Source of the DNA: an uncultured Endozoicomonas sp.
GTDB lineage: Bacteria; Pseudomonadota; Gammaproteobacteria; Pseudomonadales; Endozoicomonadaceae
Reading direction: 5' to 3'
Assembly (NCBI GenBank): GCA_900299555.1
Contig: OODV01000320.1
Location: 1 to 41,536 of the forward strand
DNA length: 41,536 nucleotides
The translations under genes were made by a program, and so were the position numbers. The number at the start of each line of letters is the position of its first letter. The stretch's first letter is position 1. Below the pieces are notes generated by a model. That model was not told the origin of the DNA. It worked only from the letters and a program-made list of their open reading frames with translations, and did no database searches. Positions 1-7,301 of this stretch are shown piece by piece.

Positions 1-133
1 GATGGCGGCACAGTAAAGCAACAATGTTCACAATATCGAGATATCCTGCCTTAAAGTTTGCGATTTTGTAATAAGCAAAACTGGCTGGAAGCCTTGGTGC
101 TGTTATCTCGAATCACTTCAGTGGGAATTGCTG
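1..133. repeat. 133-bp terminal inverted repeat, left copy (probable insertion-element end)
   Basis: Bases 1-133 are the exact reverse complement of 41404-41536. Identity stops at base 133/134, where the left copy runs into an IS1-like insA remnant and the right copy runs into a secreted-protein gene. The inner border reads CAGCAATTCCCACTGAAGTG outward from the flanking gene in both places. One shared border in two unrelated contexts suggests the end of a mobile element. On the + strand, frame 1 opens with residues DGGTVKQQCSQYRDILP and then a stop, which could be the tail of a transposase, but I do not recognise it. Confidence 0.75.
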
Positions 134-318
134 TTGCAACTTCGGCACAGGAACCTTTGGAGCCCTGATCTGGCCTTTCCATTTCTGACAATATCATCAG
201 GTTTACGACAGTGAATACAGACAACTTCAATAAAAGCCATGGCAGTACAGAACAAAAGACTGGCATAGTAGCAGACTTCAGTTTAATTAATAGCCATCAA
301 CTCTTCTGAACCTTCACC
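134..318 (-). mobile_element. IS1-family remnant B, copy 1 (left terminal repeat plus insA 5' end)
   Basis: Read on the minus strand, this begins at 318 with GGTGAAGGTTCAGAAGAG, which resembles the IS1 left terminal repeat (GGTGATGCTGCC...). It then carries an insA start at 240. The first 36 codons include the zinc-finger pairs CIHC and CRSC and the stretch DDIVRNGKARSGLQRFLC, which match the N-terminal half of IS1 InsA. The reading frame is cut at base 133 by the terminal repeat. The outer end at 318 lies inside the insB of another IS1-like element and supplies its premature stop. It is a dead fragment. Confidence 0.75.
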
Positions 319-637
319 ATCTTGAGAAGCAGATAGTCCTTCTGGCTAACCGTTTCAAGCAAGTTCTCAAGGTCAGATTCTGCCGCTCAATCCGCTGAGT
401 GAAGTACTTTCCAGTGATATGTTTATCTTCTGGTAAACAGGATGTATATGACTGCCAGTCATCTGTGCAGTAAAAACTGACTTTGAAGCGGGCCAGACGC
501 TTCAACAGCTTTTTGAGCGTCTCTGTGCTTCTGGAGCCGAACGCATGGGCAATGATCTTCTTGAAACGTGGCTCCCATGCATAAAACAGCCAGCGTTGCT
601 GCTTCCTGCTACCAACAAATGACCATAGCTCATCCAT
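314..637 (-). pseudogene. insB: IS1-family transposase insB, 3'-truncated
   Basis: The product is the catalytic half of an IS1-type DDE transposase. The recognisable landmarks are MDELWSFVGSRKQQRW, HAFGSRSTETLKKL, the CTDDWQSY segment and RIERQNLTLRT. In IS1 about 20 further residues follow FSR. Here the frame reads FSRW and stops, because the terminal repeat of a second IS1-like element begins at 318. Expression would normally need a -1 frameshift from insA at 700-706, giving an InsAB' fusion whose B part starts well upstream of the internal ATG at 637. The truncated enzyme is probably inactive. Confidence 0.85.
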
Positions 638-681
638 TTCGAAAATAATCTTGACCCGGGCATTTTCGAAGGGGAGTTGCG

Positions 682-957
682 TTACTGCTGGCGGGTCGAG
701 TTTTTTAAGCGAGCCAATACCGTCGTTGGACTGATCTCAGGGACACGTCCGATATCTCTGACCCCGGAGCCATTCATGGTCATCTTTATGATCTGCTCAT
801 GAGTACCAGGCAGATTGCCGTTATAGCGATACTCAGGTTGGAAGCTCTTATTACAGTCCTTGCATCTATACCACTGGTGACCCGTCTCAGCTTTCCCGTT
901 CTTAACAACATTGAACGCTTGTTGACAATAGATACAGGCAACGTGAACCACAGCCAT
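682..957 (-). CDS. insA: IS1-family InsA (DNA-binding/regulatory protein)
   Basis: This is a 91-residue InsA with two CxxC pairs (CIYC near residue 8, CKDC near residue 33), forming the zinc finger of IS1 InsA. The helix-turn-helix part around PGTHEQIIKMTMNGSG is also present. InsA binds the IS1 ends and represses transposase expression; after a -1 frameshift it becomes the N-terminal part of the InsAB' transposase. Length matches IS1 InsA (91 aa). The start is 53 bp inside the left terminal repeat at 1010. The frame is intact, but its partner insB is truncated. Confidence 0.85.
   Translation of the reverse strand: MAVVHVACIYCQQAFNVVKNGKAETGHQWYRCKDCNKSFQPEYRYNGNLPGTHEQIIKMTMNGSGVRDIGRVPEISPTTVLARLKNSTRQQ
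700..708 (-). other. Programmed -1 frameshift site of the IS1-like element
   Basis: The minus strand reads TTAAAAAAC near the end of insA, the A6C slippery heptamer used by IS1. A -1 slip changes the insA frame (LKNSTRQQ then stop) into a frame reading LKKLDPPAVTQLPFEN that runs directly into insB. The site is intact even though insB is broken further on. Confidence 0.8.
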
Positions 958-987
958 AGATGGCTCAAAAAGACAGGAATGTATCAG

Positions 988-1010
988 ATCAACAGCGCTG
1001 ACACATCACC
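988..1010 (-). repeat. Left terminal inverted repeat of IS1-like element A
   Basis: On the minus strand from 1010 the sequence is GGTGATGTGTCAGCGCTG, matching the IS1 left end pattern GGTGATG. It sits 53 bp upstream of the insA start, as in IS1. The matching right end is missing because the element is cut at 319. Confidence 0.7.
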
Positions 1011-1204
1011 GGGTGCAGGACCAATACGCCAGGCCTGCTGCAGTGTTGTGATCATTGCCGGACAGTGATAGCGGTGATGGATTTCATAGACGAAAGACAG
1101 ACTGGAAATACAAAGGAACACTAGTACAAAAACGGAGTAACAGTTTGTACTGCCTTTAATATCTAATCGACCAGTCAGTTTATATGATTTCAAATGGTCA
1201 ACTA
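1011..1204. other. Unassigned spacer between IS1-like remnants
   Basis: About 190 bp between the outer end of element A and the decayed insA of element B copy 2. A minus-strand frame is open here, but it has no recognisable product and runs into the element A terminal repeat. I see no gene, hairpin terminator or RNA. Confidence 0.4.
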
Positions 1205-1434
1205 CTTATACCTGGTTGGTTAGCATTGTAGCGGTATCCAGCTGAAAGGTCTTGTTGCAACTTCGCTATAGGAACCTTTGAAGTCCTGATCTGGCCTTTC
1301 CATTTCTGATAATATCTTCAGATTTACGACAGTAAATACAGATAACTTCAATAAAAGCCATGACAGCACAGAAGACTGGCATAGTAGCAGACTTCAGTTT
1401 AATTAATAGCCATCAACTCTTCTGAACCTTCACC
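1205..1434 (-). mobile_element. IS1-family remnant B, copy 2 (decayed insA)
   Basis: This is a second copy of the sequence at 134-318, about 90 percent alike by eye and in the same orientation. The terminal repeat begins at 1434 with GGTGAAGGTTCAGAAGAG. The insA start is at 1361. The frame reads MAFIEVICIYCRKSEDII and on to GLQRFL, where a TGC codon has become TAG. Further on, the expected YRYNANQPG segment is readable only in a shifted frame. With a stop and a frameshift it is a pseudogene, older than copy 1. Confidence 0.7.
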
Positions 1435-1633
1435 CATCAATTTAAAACTTCAATGAAAGATAAAAACCCAAAACTTCAGAAGAATACAACGAAAACCATC
1501 AATAAGAGCACCATACAGGGGAACTTTTCAACACAACCTGATTCCAATGAGGTCATGCCTGTTTTCATCAGCCAAGATGGGAAATTTTATTTCCGAAAAG
1601 ACAAAGCGGAAAATTTCCATTCGGAATCAGAGA

Positions 1634-2551
1634 ATGTCCACACGAAGTTCCAATACACTATCAAAAATACCCTTACTGCTATTTCTGGCAATTTTTATTA
1701 TTTATCCTCATCTACATACTTACGCCAGTGGATTTCCAGAACCTTCTATTATGCAGGGACATAGTAACTACTCACCAACGATCGATTACCGCCATATGGC
1801 TCTTTATCAGCTTAAGCTGAATCGCTACTACCACCCTTCTGGTTCAGGCAACCCCAACAATGTTCGTGTTGATCACACCCATCATCATACTCACTGGGGC
1901 TGGTGGGATGTACCATTTTTCTGGGGAGGGTATACCAACGATCGAAACTCCTCATTCGGTGACCGGGTTTCGGACGGCCTTATTGGTGTTGCTGTAGCCG
2001 TAGCGGTTGTAGCTATTACAGCAGCTACTATCTACTCAGTATCCCATGCATTCTGGCCTTACGTAGGAGCGGCCAGTTTGACCTCTATTGAACTCCCGGA
2101 AAACTCTCCCTGGAAAATTACAGGCTACAAAGTTGCGCATGGTGGAGCCATACGATATTCCGACCTCGCTTTCAACGAAGATGCTATGAATAATGCCAGA
2201 GAATATGCAATGTACGACCGGCAAAAAACAGGACAGGGTCGTTTCCTACTCCTGGATCAGGAGAACTGGTGGGGTATAGTAGATTACCCTGTTGATGCAG
2301 ACGTGACATTCACACGCTTTGATGAAGTTTCAGGAGAGGCCATTGAGCAGGTGACTGTTAACGTTCAACGTACAATCACTAATGGTATGAAAGCCGGAAA
2401 CATTTCATCTCGGGTCGTTCGTACCACTCAAAACCAACAGAACTATCAACTGGTAACCAGGCCTGACTATCCAGACTGGTTTGACTTTTCCAGCTGGTAT
2501 CACAAACCGTCACGGCTCATGGTGGACTTTAAAAATGGCGGATACCATTGA
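1634..2551 (+). CDS. Secreted protein of unknown function, tandem paralog 1
   Basis: I do not recognise a family. The frame is open from 1547, but I prefer the ATG at 1634 because it puts a clear signal peptide at the N-terminus: basic start MSTRSSNTLSK, hydrophobic IPLLLFLAIFIIY, and cleavage likely after HTYA. The mature part has a histidine/tryptophan-rich stretch (DHTHHHTHWGWWDV) and then a hydrophobic segment LIGVAVAVAVVAITAA that could span or insert in a membrane. The C-terminal 170 residues match the next gene: FLLLDQENWWG, a V-T-V-N-V block and WYHKPSRLMVDF. No strong ribosome site is visible. The pair lies next to insertion-element debris. Confidence 0.7.
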   Translation: MSTRSSNTLSKIPLLLFLAIFIIYPHLHTYASGFPEPSIMQGHSNYSPTIDYRHMALYQLKLNRYYHPSGSGNPNNVRVDHTHHHTHWGWWDVPFFWGGYTNDRNSSFGDRVSDGLIGVAVAVAVVAITAATIYSVSHAFWPYVGAASLTSIELPENSPWKITGYKVAHGGAIRYSDLAFNEDAMNNAREYAMYDRQKTGQGRFLLLDQENWWGIVDYPVDADVTFTRFDEVSGEAIEQVTVNVQRTITNGMKAGNISSRVVRTTQNQQNYQLVTRPDYPDWFDFSSWYHKPSRLMVDFKNGGYH

Positions 2552-2652
2552 GGCTTATCGTCATCCTTAACAATGCTTTCTGCAATTTGAAGGAACTATC
2601 CAGTGATTAAGAAGTCTTTAATTCTCAGTTTATACTTACGAAGTAAGCTACC

Positions 2653-3471
2653 ATGAACGTAATGACCAGAGCATTAATTTTTTCTATCTCCCTTTCATTT
2701 TTTTGTACCTTTTCCAGCAGTATCAACGCAAAATATGATTATCCTGTTGACTACCTTGCGATGGACTTGTACTCCCTTAAAACCCGACGCTGGTTTGAAA
2801 ATGGAAACCTACCTCACCTCCCCATCTCTGCTTCATTCATCCGTTTCGATCCATCCACAGTCAAACAATTCTCATCTCCAGAATACTCATCATCTTCTTA
2901 CCTCTTAATAAACAATCCCGTCCTGTTCACTATGCTGTTTCCATTTTCACTTTTTTCTCCAGCAACAAGCGCCAGCAGCCTGACAGCCATTGAACTTGCT
3001 CCTGATTCAATATGGAGAATTTCAGGGTACAAACTAAACAGTGGAACCCCTATTGCTTACAACGATTTCAACCAGAATCATGAGCTAATGACTGTAATCA
3101 AAGCCCAGAATATGTTCGATTTCAACGAAAACCGTTCTGGCCGATTTCTACTCCTGGACCAGGAAAACTCCTGGGGGCTTTTCAACTACCCTCTTGATGC
3201 CAATATTACCTTTAGTCGCCATAATGAATTAACTGAAGCTTTGGAAGAAATTACCGTCAATGTCAAAAGAGAAATCACCAATAATATGAAATCAGGTAAA
3301 GTCTACTCTCGAATTATCTCGACAAAAGGCATACCGGAAAACATCAGTGGCTACAAACTGGTTTCTAATATCAGCTATCCAAATTACGACTTTGATACCT
3401 GGTACCACCAGCCTTCACGAATTATGATTGATTTTACACCCACAGGCCGTGATAAGAACCATTTTTATTAA
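2653..3471 (+). CDS. Secreted protein of unknown function, tandem paralog 2
   Basis: This unrecognised 272-residue protein starts 101 bp after its paralog and lies on the same strand. The N-terminus is a signal peptide (ALIFSISLSFFCTFSSSINA, cleavage likely before KYDYP); an internal ATG at 2662 would serve equally well. It shares with the upstream gene the opening DY-x-MDLYSLK pattern, a hydrophobic middle (LFTMLFPFSLF), ASSLTAIEL, the RFLLLDQENSWG core, ITVNVKREITNNMKSGK and the end WYHQPSRIMIDF. It lacks the histidine/tryptophan stretch of paralog 1. A local duplication followed by divergence of the N-terminal half explains the pattern. Function is unknown; export to periplasm or outside is inferred. 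Confidence 0.75.
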   Translation: MNVMTRALIFSISLSFFCTFSSSINAKYDYPVDYLAMDLYSLKTRRWFENGNLPHLPISASFIRFDPSTVKQFSSPEYSSSSYLLINNPVLFTMLFPFSLFSPATSASSLTAIELAPDSIWRISGYKLNSGTPIAYNDFNQNHELMTVIKAQNMFDFNENRSGRFLLLDQENSWGLFNYPLDANITFSRHNELTEALEEITVNVKREITNNMKSGKVYSRIISTKGIPENISGYKLVSNISYPNYDFDTWYHQPSRIMIDFTPTGRDKNHFY

Positions 3472-3637
3472 TTTTCGGGACAGGTGATGTCCCCCATACC
3501 AGAGCTCTTTATAATCACCGGATCGGTATTATTTTTTCATCTTGCAGCCCCCTCGGATTTACAGGAAAACCTCCTGCCTACTTGCAGTCCCTCCACCGAT
3601 TTGGATAATTCACCCAGCTTTTGACTATTTGTTATTT

Positions 3638-3660
3638 TGTACACAGCCCAATTGTGTACA
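3638..3660. promoter_or_regulatory. Palindrome upstream of prfC
   Basis: TGTACACA (3638-3645) and TGTGTACA (3653-3660) are perfect 8-bp inverted repeats with a 7-bp spacer. They lie 30 bp before the prfC start, with another partial copy (CGTACACAATT) just after. They could be an operator or a small leader hairpin. No regulator is known from the sequence. Confidence 0.4.
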
Positions 3661-3689
3661 GAGATACGTACACAATTCGGAACCCAAAC

Positions 3690-5270
3690 ATGTCATCACT
3701 CACCCGGGAAGTTGAAGCCAGACGCACCTTCGCTATCATCTCCCACCCTGACGCCGGTAAGACCACCATTACCGAAAAGCTCCTGCTACTGGGTGGCGCC
3801 ATTCAGCTTGCGGGTACAGTAAAAGGTCGAAAAAGTGGCCGAATGGCGACTTCTGACTGGATGAAAATGGAGCAGGAGCGTGGAATTTCCATCACCACCT
3901 CGGTCATGCAGTTTCCATATCACGGTCGTACGGTAAACCTGCTGGACACACCTGGACACGAAGACTTTTCGGAAGATACCTACCGAACACTGACTGCGGT
4001 AGATAGCTGCCTGATGGTGATTGATGGTGCCAAGGGTGTCGAGGACCGAACCATTAAGTTGATGGAAGTCTGCCGCCTGCGTGACACGCCTATCTTCACT
4101 TTTGTGAATAAGATGGATCGTGAAGTCCGCGATCAGATAGAAGTACTGGATGAAGTTGAAGATATCCTGAAAATTCAGTGTGCTCCTATCACCTGGCCTA
4201 TTGGAATGGGCAAGCAGTTTAAAGGGGTTTACAACCTTTACACCGACACCATTCATGTTTTCAAACCGGGTCAAGCCAGTGTTATTCCTGATGATATCCA
4301 GATCAAGGGGTTAGAGTCGGAAGAAGCCAGAGCTCTGCTGGGTGACCTTCATGAAGATCTGACTGAAGAAATCGAACTGGTCCGCGGTGCCAGCCATGAA
4401 TTTGATCTTGAAGAATACCTTGCTGGCAGAATGACACCTGTATTTTTTGGAACCGCATTGTCCAACTTTGGTGTTCGGGAAATGCTGGATGATTTCGTCA
4501 AGTGGGCTCCTTCACCCATTCCCCGTGAGACCAGTGACCGTATAATTACTGCCGACGAAGAGAGCTTCTCAGGGTTTGTGTTCAAAATTCAGGCAAATAT
4601 GGACCCCAAGCACCGTGACCGCATCGCTTTTTTGCGGATCTGTTCCGGTAAATACACTCGCAACATGAAAATGAAGCACGTCAGAATTGGTAAAGATATT
4701 AAAATTGCCGATGCCGTGACCTTCCTGGCTGGCGACCGTTCACATGTGGATGAAGCAACTTCCGGCGATATTATCGGTTTGCACAACCACGGAACAATTC
4801 AGATTGGCGATACCTTTACTCAGGGCGAAATGCTCAAGTTTATGGGGATCCCCCACTTTGCCCCTGAACTGTTCCGACGTGTTCGTCTGAGAGACCCATT
4901 GAAGCTGAAACAACTGCAAAAAGGCCTTCAGCAGCTGTCTGAAGAAGGGGCTACACAGCTATTCATGCCCGTGAACAATAATGACCTGATTCTCGGTGCG
5001 GTGGGTGTACTTCAATTTGACGTCGTTATGCGCCGCTTGAAAGACGAATACAACGTTGATGCCCTTTATGAACCCGTCAATGTCAACACGGCTCGCTGGG
5101 TTGATTGCAGTGACACGAAAAAGCTCGAAGAGTTCAAACGCAAATGTGCTGATAACCTTTCTATAGATGGCGGTGGTCACCTGGCCTATCTGGCACCAAC
5201 CCGTGTCAATTTATCTCTGGCTGAAGAGCGCTACCCGGACGTTGTTTTCCAAACCACCAGGGAGCATTAA
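3690..5270 (+). CDS. prfC: Peptide chain release factor 3 (RF3)
   Basis: RF3 is a translational GTPase that removes RF1/RF2 from the ribosome after termination. The G1 loop SHPDAGKTT is at residues 18-26, followed by the G3 motif [14 protein letters not shown] and G4 NKMDR; domains II and III continue to the end. With the ATG at 3690 the protein has 526 residues, close to the E. coli protein (529) and beginning like the family. The frame is open upstream to 3621, but those residues are not conserved in the family. It is a single gene, followed by a hairpin at 5306-5335. The region upstream holds a palindrome. Confidence 0.95.
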   Translation: MSSLTREVEARRTFAIISHPDAGKTTITEKLLLLGGAIQLAGTVKGRKSGRMATSDWMKMEQERGISITTSVMQFPYHGRTVNLLDTPGHEDFSEDTYRTLTAVDSCLMVIDGAKGVEDRTIKLMEVCRLRDTPIFTFVNKMDREVRDQIEVLDEVEDILKIQCAPITWPIGMGKQFKGVYNLYTDTIHVFKPGQASVIPDDIQIKGLESEEARALLGDLHEDLTEEIELVRGASHEFDLEEYLAGRMTPVFFGTALSNFGVREMLDDFVKWAPSPIPRETSDRIITADEESFSGFVFKIQANMDPKHRDRIAFLRICSGKYTRNMKMKHVRIGKDIKIADAVTFLAGDRSHVDEATSGDIIGLHNHGTIQIGDTFTQGEMLKFMGIPHFAPELFRRVRLRDPLKLKQLQKGLQQLSEEGATQLFMPVNNNDLILGAVGVLQFDVVMRRLKDEYNVDALYEPVNVNTARWVDCSDTKKLEEFKRKCADNLSIDGGGHLAYLAPTRVNLSLAEERYPDVVFQTTREH

Positions 5271-5305
5271 CGGGCTCTTCTCAGCTAAAACCCTGAACTC
5301 TGGAT

Positions 5306-5335
5306 TTACAGGCAGCTACTTTAGACTGCCTGTAA
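5306..5335 (+). terminator. Hairpin after prfC, probable terminator
   Basis: TTACAGGCAG and CTGCCTGTAA form a perfect 10-bp stem around a 10-base loop, 36 bp after the prfC stop. The following bases are only moderately T-rich, so termination may be partial or Rho-assisted. Confidence 0.55.
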
Positions 5336-5459
5336 CTTCTATTAGTTCCACAACTAAGTGGACTCAGTTATCTCGCCTGCACTTATTCCGTTTCTGACTA
5401 ATACCAATACTGCAGGTTCTAAAAATATTGTCTAATCTGAGTGGTTAATTCTTTCTGGT

Positions 5460-6647
5460 ATGTCTATGAGTGATGCAATCTCGACCAAATCGGAAACTTC
5501 AACGGGTGTACGTCAAATCGTAGAACCGTTGGCCCTCCTTCTGCTCTCAGGGCTTTTGTTTGGCTACCTTGGCCAGACAATGGGTGTTACCCACATGTTC
5601 AACACCCTCTTCAACACCGCACACCAGCTTTTATTAAACACCGTATTGTTCCTGATGGGAATTACCGTACTGACCGGTGCTGCGGGTCGCCTGTTGATGG
5701 AATTCCATGTTATTTCTTTGATTGAACGTCTGCTGGTTCCATTAATGAGGCCCGTCTTCAACTTGCCTGGTAGAGCAGCCATGGCAGCCATGATGACCTT
5801 TTTCTCAGACAACCCTGCAATTATTGGTCTGGCCAAGGATCGTCGCTTCAGCCATTCTTTCAAGGCTTATGAGATCATATCCCTGACCAACTTTGGTACC
5901 TCTTTTGGTATGGGTCTTATTGTCATCACCTTTATGGCTACGCTGCAAAATAGTGAAACCGGTGCCACCTACTTTATACCCGCCATGATAGGACTGGCCG
6001 GCGCCCTTGTTGGTGCGGTTATCTCTACGCGCCTAATGCAACGCTTTATCCGGAATGATCCCAGGCTTCACGAATTAAGCATCCAGGATACACACAGTGA
6101 ACTGCTTGACGACCATAGTTCTACTGACCCAGTCTGGCTGAGATTCCTCAATGCCCTGCTGGATGGTGGTAAAGGCGGCGTCAAAATGGGGGTGGCGATT
6201 ATTCCCGGTGTGTTAATCATCAGTACGTTTGTTATGGTGCTGACATTTGGCGCACCAGCAACTGGCTACACTGGCGGTGCATTTGAAGGGGTTGCTCTGC
6301 TACCAAAGCTGGCCAATCATGTTACATGGCTATTTGAGCTGCTCTTCGGCTTTGACCACGCTGAGCTGGTTGCTTTCCCCATTACCTCACTGGGCGCCGT
6401 CGGTGCTGCCATGTCACTGGTACCCAACTTTATCAGCCAGGGTATTATTGGCGGCAGTGATATCGCAGTATTTACTGCCATGGGCATGTGCTGGAGTGGT
6501 TACCTGAGCACACACACTGCCATGCTGGACTCCCTTGGCTTTCGCCAGCTGACATCAAAAGCCATTCTGGCTCACACAATTGGTGGTATCTGTGCCGGTG
6601 TCGCTGCACGTTATCTTTACCTTCTGCTCAGCCCCTTTATTGGCTAA
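5460..6647 (+). CDS. GATE-type (nucleoside recognition domain) membrane transporter
   Basis: This 395-residue polytopic membrane protein resembles the nucleoside-recognition (GATE) domain family, of the CD0519/CD1768-like type. Two related hydrophobic halves are visible. The first contains FNLPGRAAMAAMMTFFSDNPAIIG; the second contains the AELVAFPITSLGAVGAAMSL and GMCWSGYLSTHTAMLDSLG segments typical of gate-forming regions. About ten membrane segments are likely, and the N-terminal 20 residues are soluble. Substrate is unknown; nucleoside-like solutes are only a family-based guess. It is a lone gene between prfC and the leftward efflux operon. Another ATG lies two codons downstream (5466) and could be the true start. 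Confidence 0.8.
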   Translation: MSMSDAISTKSETSTGVRQIVEPLALLLLSGLLFGYLGQTMGVTHMFNTLFNTAHQLLLNTVLFLMGITVLTGAAGRLLMEFHVISLIERLLVPLMRPVFNLPGRAAMAAMMTFFSDNPAIIGLAKDRRFSHSFKAYEIISLTNFGTSFGMGLIVITFMATLQNSETGATYFIPAMIGLAGALVGAVISTRLMQRFIRNDPRLHELSIQDTHSELLDDHSSTDPVWLRFLNALLDGGKGGVKMGVAIIPGVLIISTFVMVLTFGAPATGYTGGAFEGVALLPKLANHVTWLFELLFGFDHAELVAFPITSLGAVGAAMSLVPNFISQGIIGGSDIAVFTAMGMCWSGYLSTHTAMLDSLGFRQLTSKAILAHTIGGICAGVAARYLYLLLSPFIG

Positions 6648-6657
6648 AAACTGATCC

Positions 6658-6696
6658 AGGCGCTCAACTCATATGATGAATTGAGCGCTTTGCTTA
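6658..6696. terminator. Hairpin terminator between convergent genes
   Basis: GCGCTCAA (6660-6667) pairs with TTGAGCGC (6681-6688) and is followed by TTTGCTT. It sits between the ends of the rightward transporter and the leftward tetR gene. It could serve both directions, although the T-run is short. Confidence 0.6.
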
Positions 6697-7296
6697 TCGC
6701 CTCAGGCCGGCAAAAACCGTATCAGCAATAACATCCCCTTCCAGCTCAAGATCTACGGCTCCACCAACAGAGAGCCAGCGTTCAATGACCCCATGAAAAC
6801 AACCGCTGGCAACCAGCGAGGCAGCTTCAGGCGATATACCCTCCCTGAGCAAGCCCCGACCCTGAGCTCTCTGCATCAGTAGAGTGACTTCCTTCTGACT
6901 CCTCAAGCAAAACTGATTCCAGCGTTCAATCATCTGCAGATCAAAGGCCGCCTGCTGGCTGATCCGGCACACCTGCTGAAATTGCAGATTGGTGGCAACT
7001 TCCTGCAGGACCCGCTTACCAAGATTACACAGCACATCCAGTGGGTCCTCATCATCGGCTTCCAGCTGAGCGGCAAAATGCTGATCCAGTGGATCAAAGA
7101 CCCTTTCCCAGAGAGCTTCCAGCATCTGGGACTTGTCTTTAAAGTGCCAGTAAATAGCCCCCCGGGTTACACCGGCAGTACTGGCGATCTGGGCCAGTGT
7201 TACATTGGCAATTCCCTTATCACTGAACAGGGCCAGAGCGGTTTCCAACAACTGAAGCCGTGTTTTCTCAGCATCTTCTTTTGTTCGACGAGCCAT
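6694..7296 (-). CDS. TetR/AcrR-family repressor of the RND efflux operon
   Basis: This is a 200-residue TetR-family regulator. The N-terminal helix-turn-helix (about residues 12-58) ends in GVTRGAIYWHFKDK, the typical AcrR/TtgR-type recognition helix. The C-terminal part is the helical ligand-binding domain. It is the last gene of a leftward operon, beginning 5 bp after the pump stop. It therefore probably controls its own operon by binding the AcrR-like palindrome at 11857-11880; such repressors release DNA when they bind toxic hydrophobic compounds. The position at the 3' end, instead of divergent to the adaptor gene, is the main difference from acrR-acrAB. Confidence 0.88.
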   Translation of the reverse strand: MARRTKEDAEKTRLQLLETALALFSDKGIANVTLAQIASTAGVTRGAIYWHFKDKSQMLEALWERVFDPLDQHFAAQLEADDEDPLDVLCNLGKRVLQEVATNLQFQQVCRISQQAAFDLQMIERWNQFCLRSQKEVTLLMQRAQGRGLLREGISPEAASLVASGCFHGVIERWLSVGGAVDLELEGDVIADTVFAGLRR

Positions 7297-7301
7297 AGTG
7301 T

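Noticed and set aside
1453-1764. Open frame of 103 codons overlapping the start of paralog 1
   Set aside because: It overlaps the signal-peptide region of the better-supported gene in another frame and has no ribosome site or family match, although part of it looks protein-like.
3786-4274. Antisense 162-codon frame inside prfC
   Set aside because: Shadow of the strongly supported RF3 gene, with no family resemblance.
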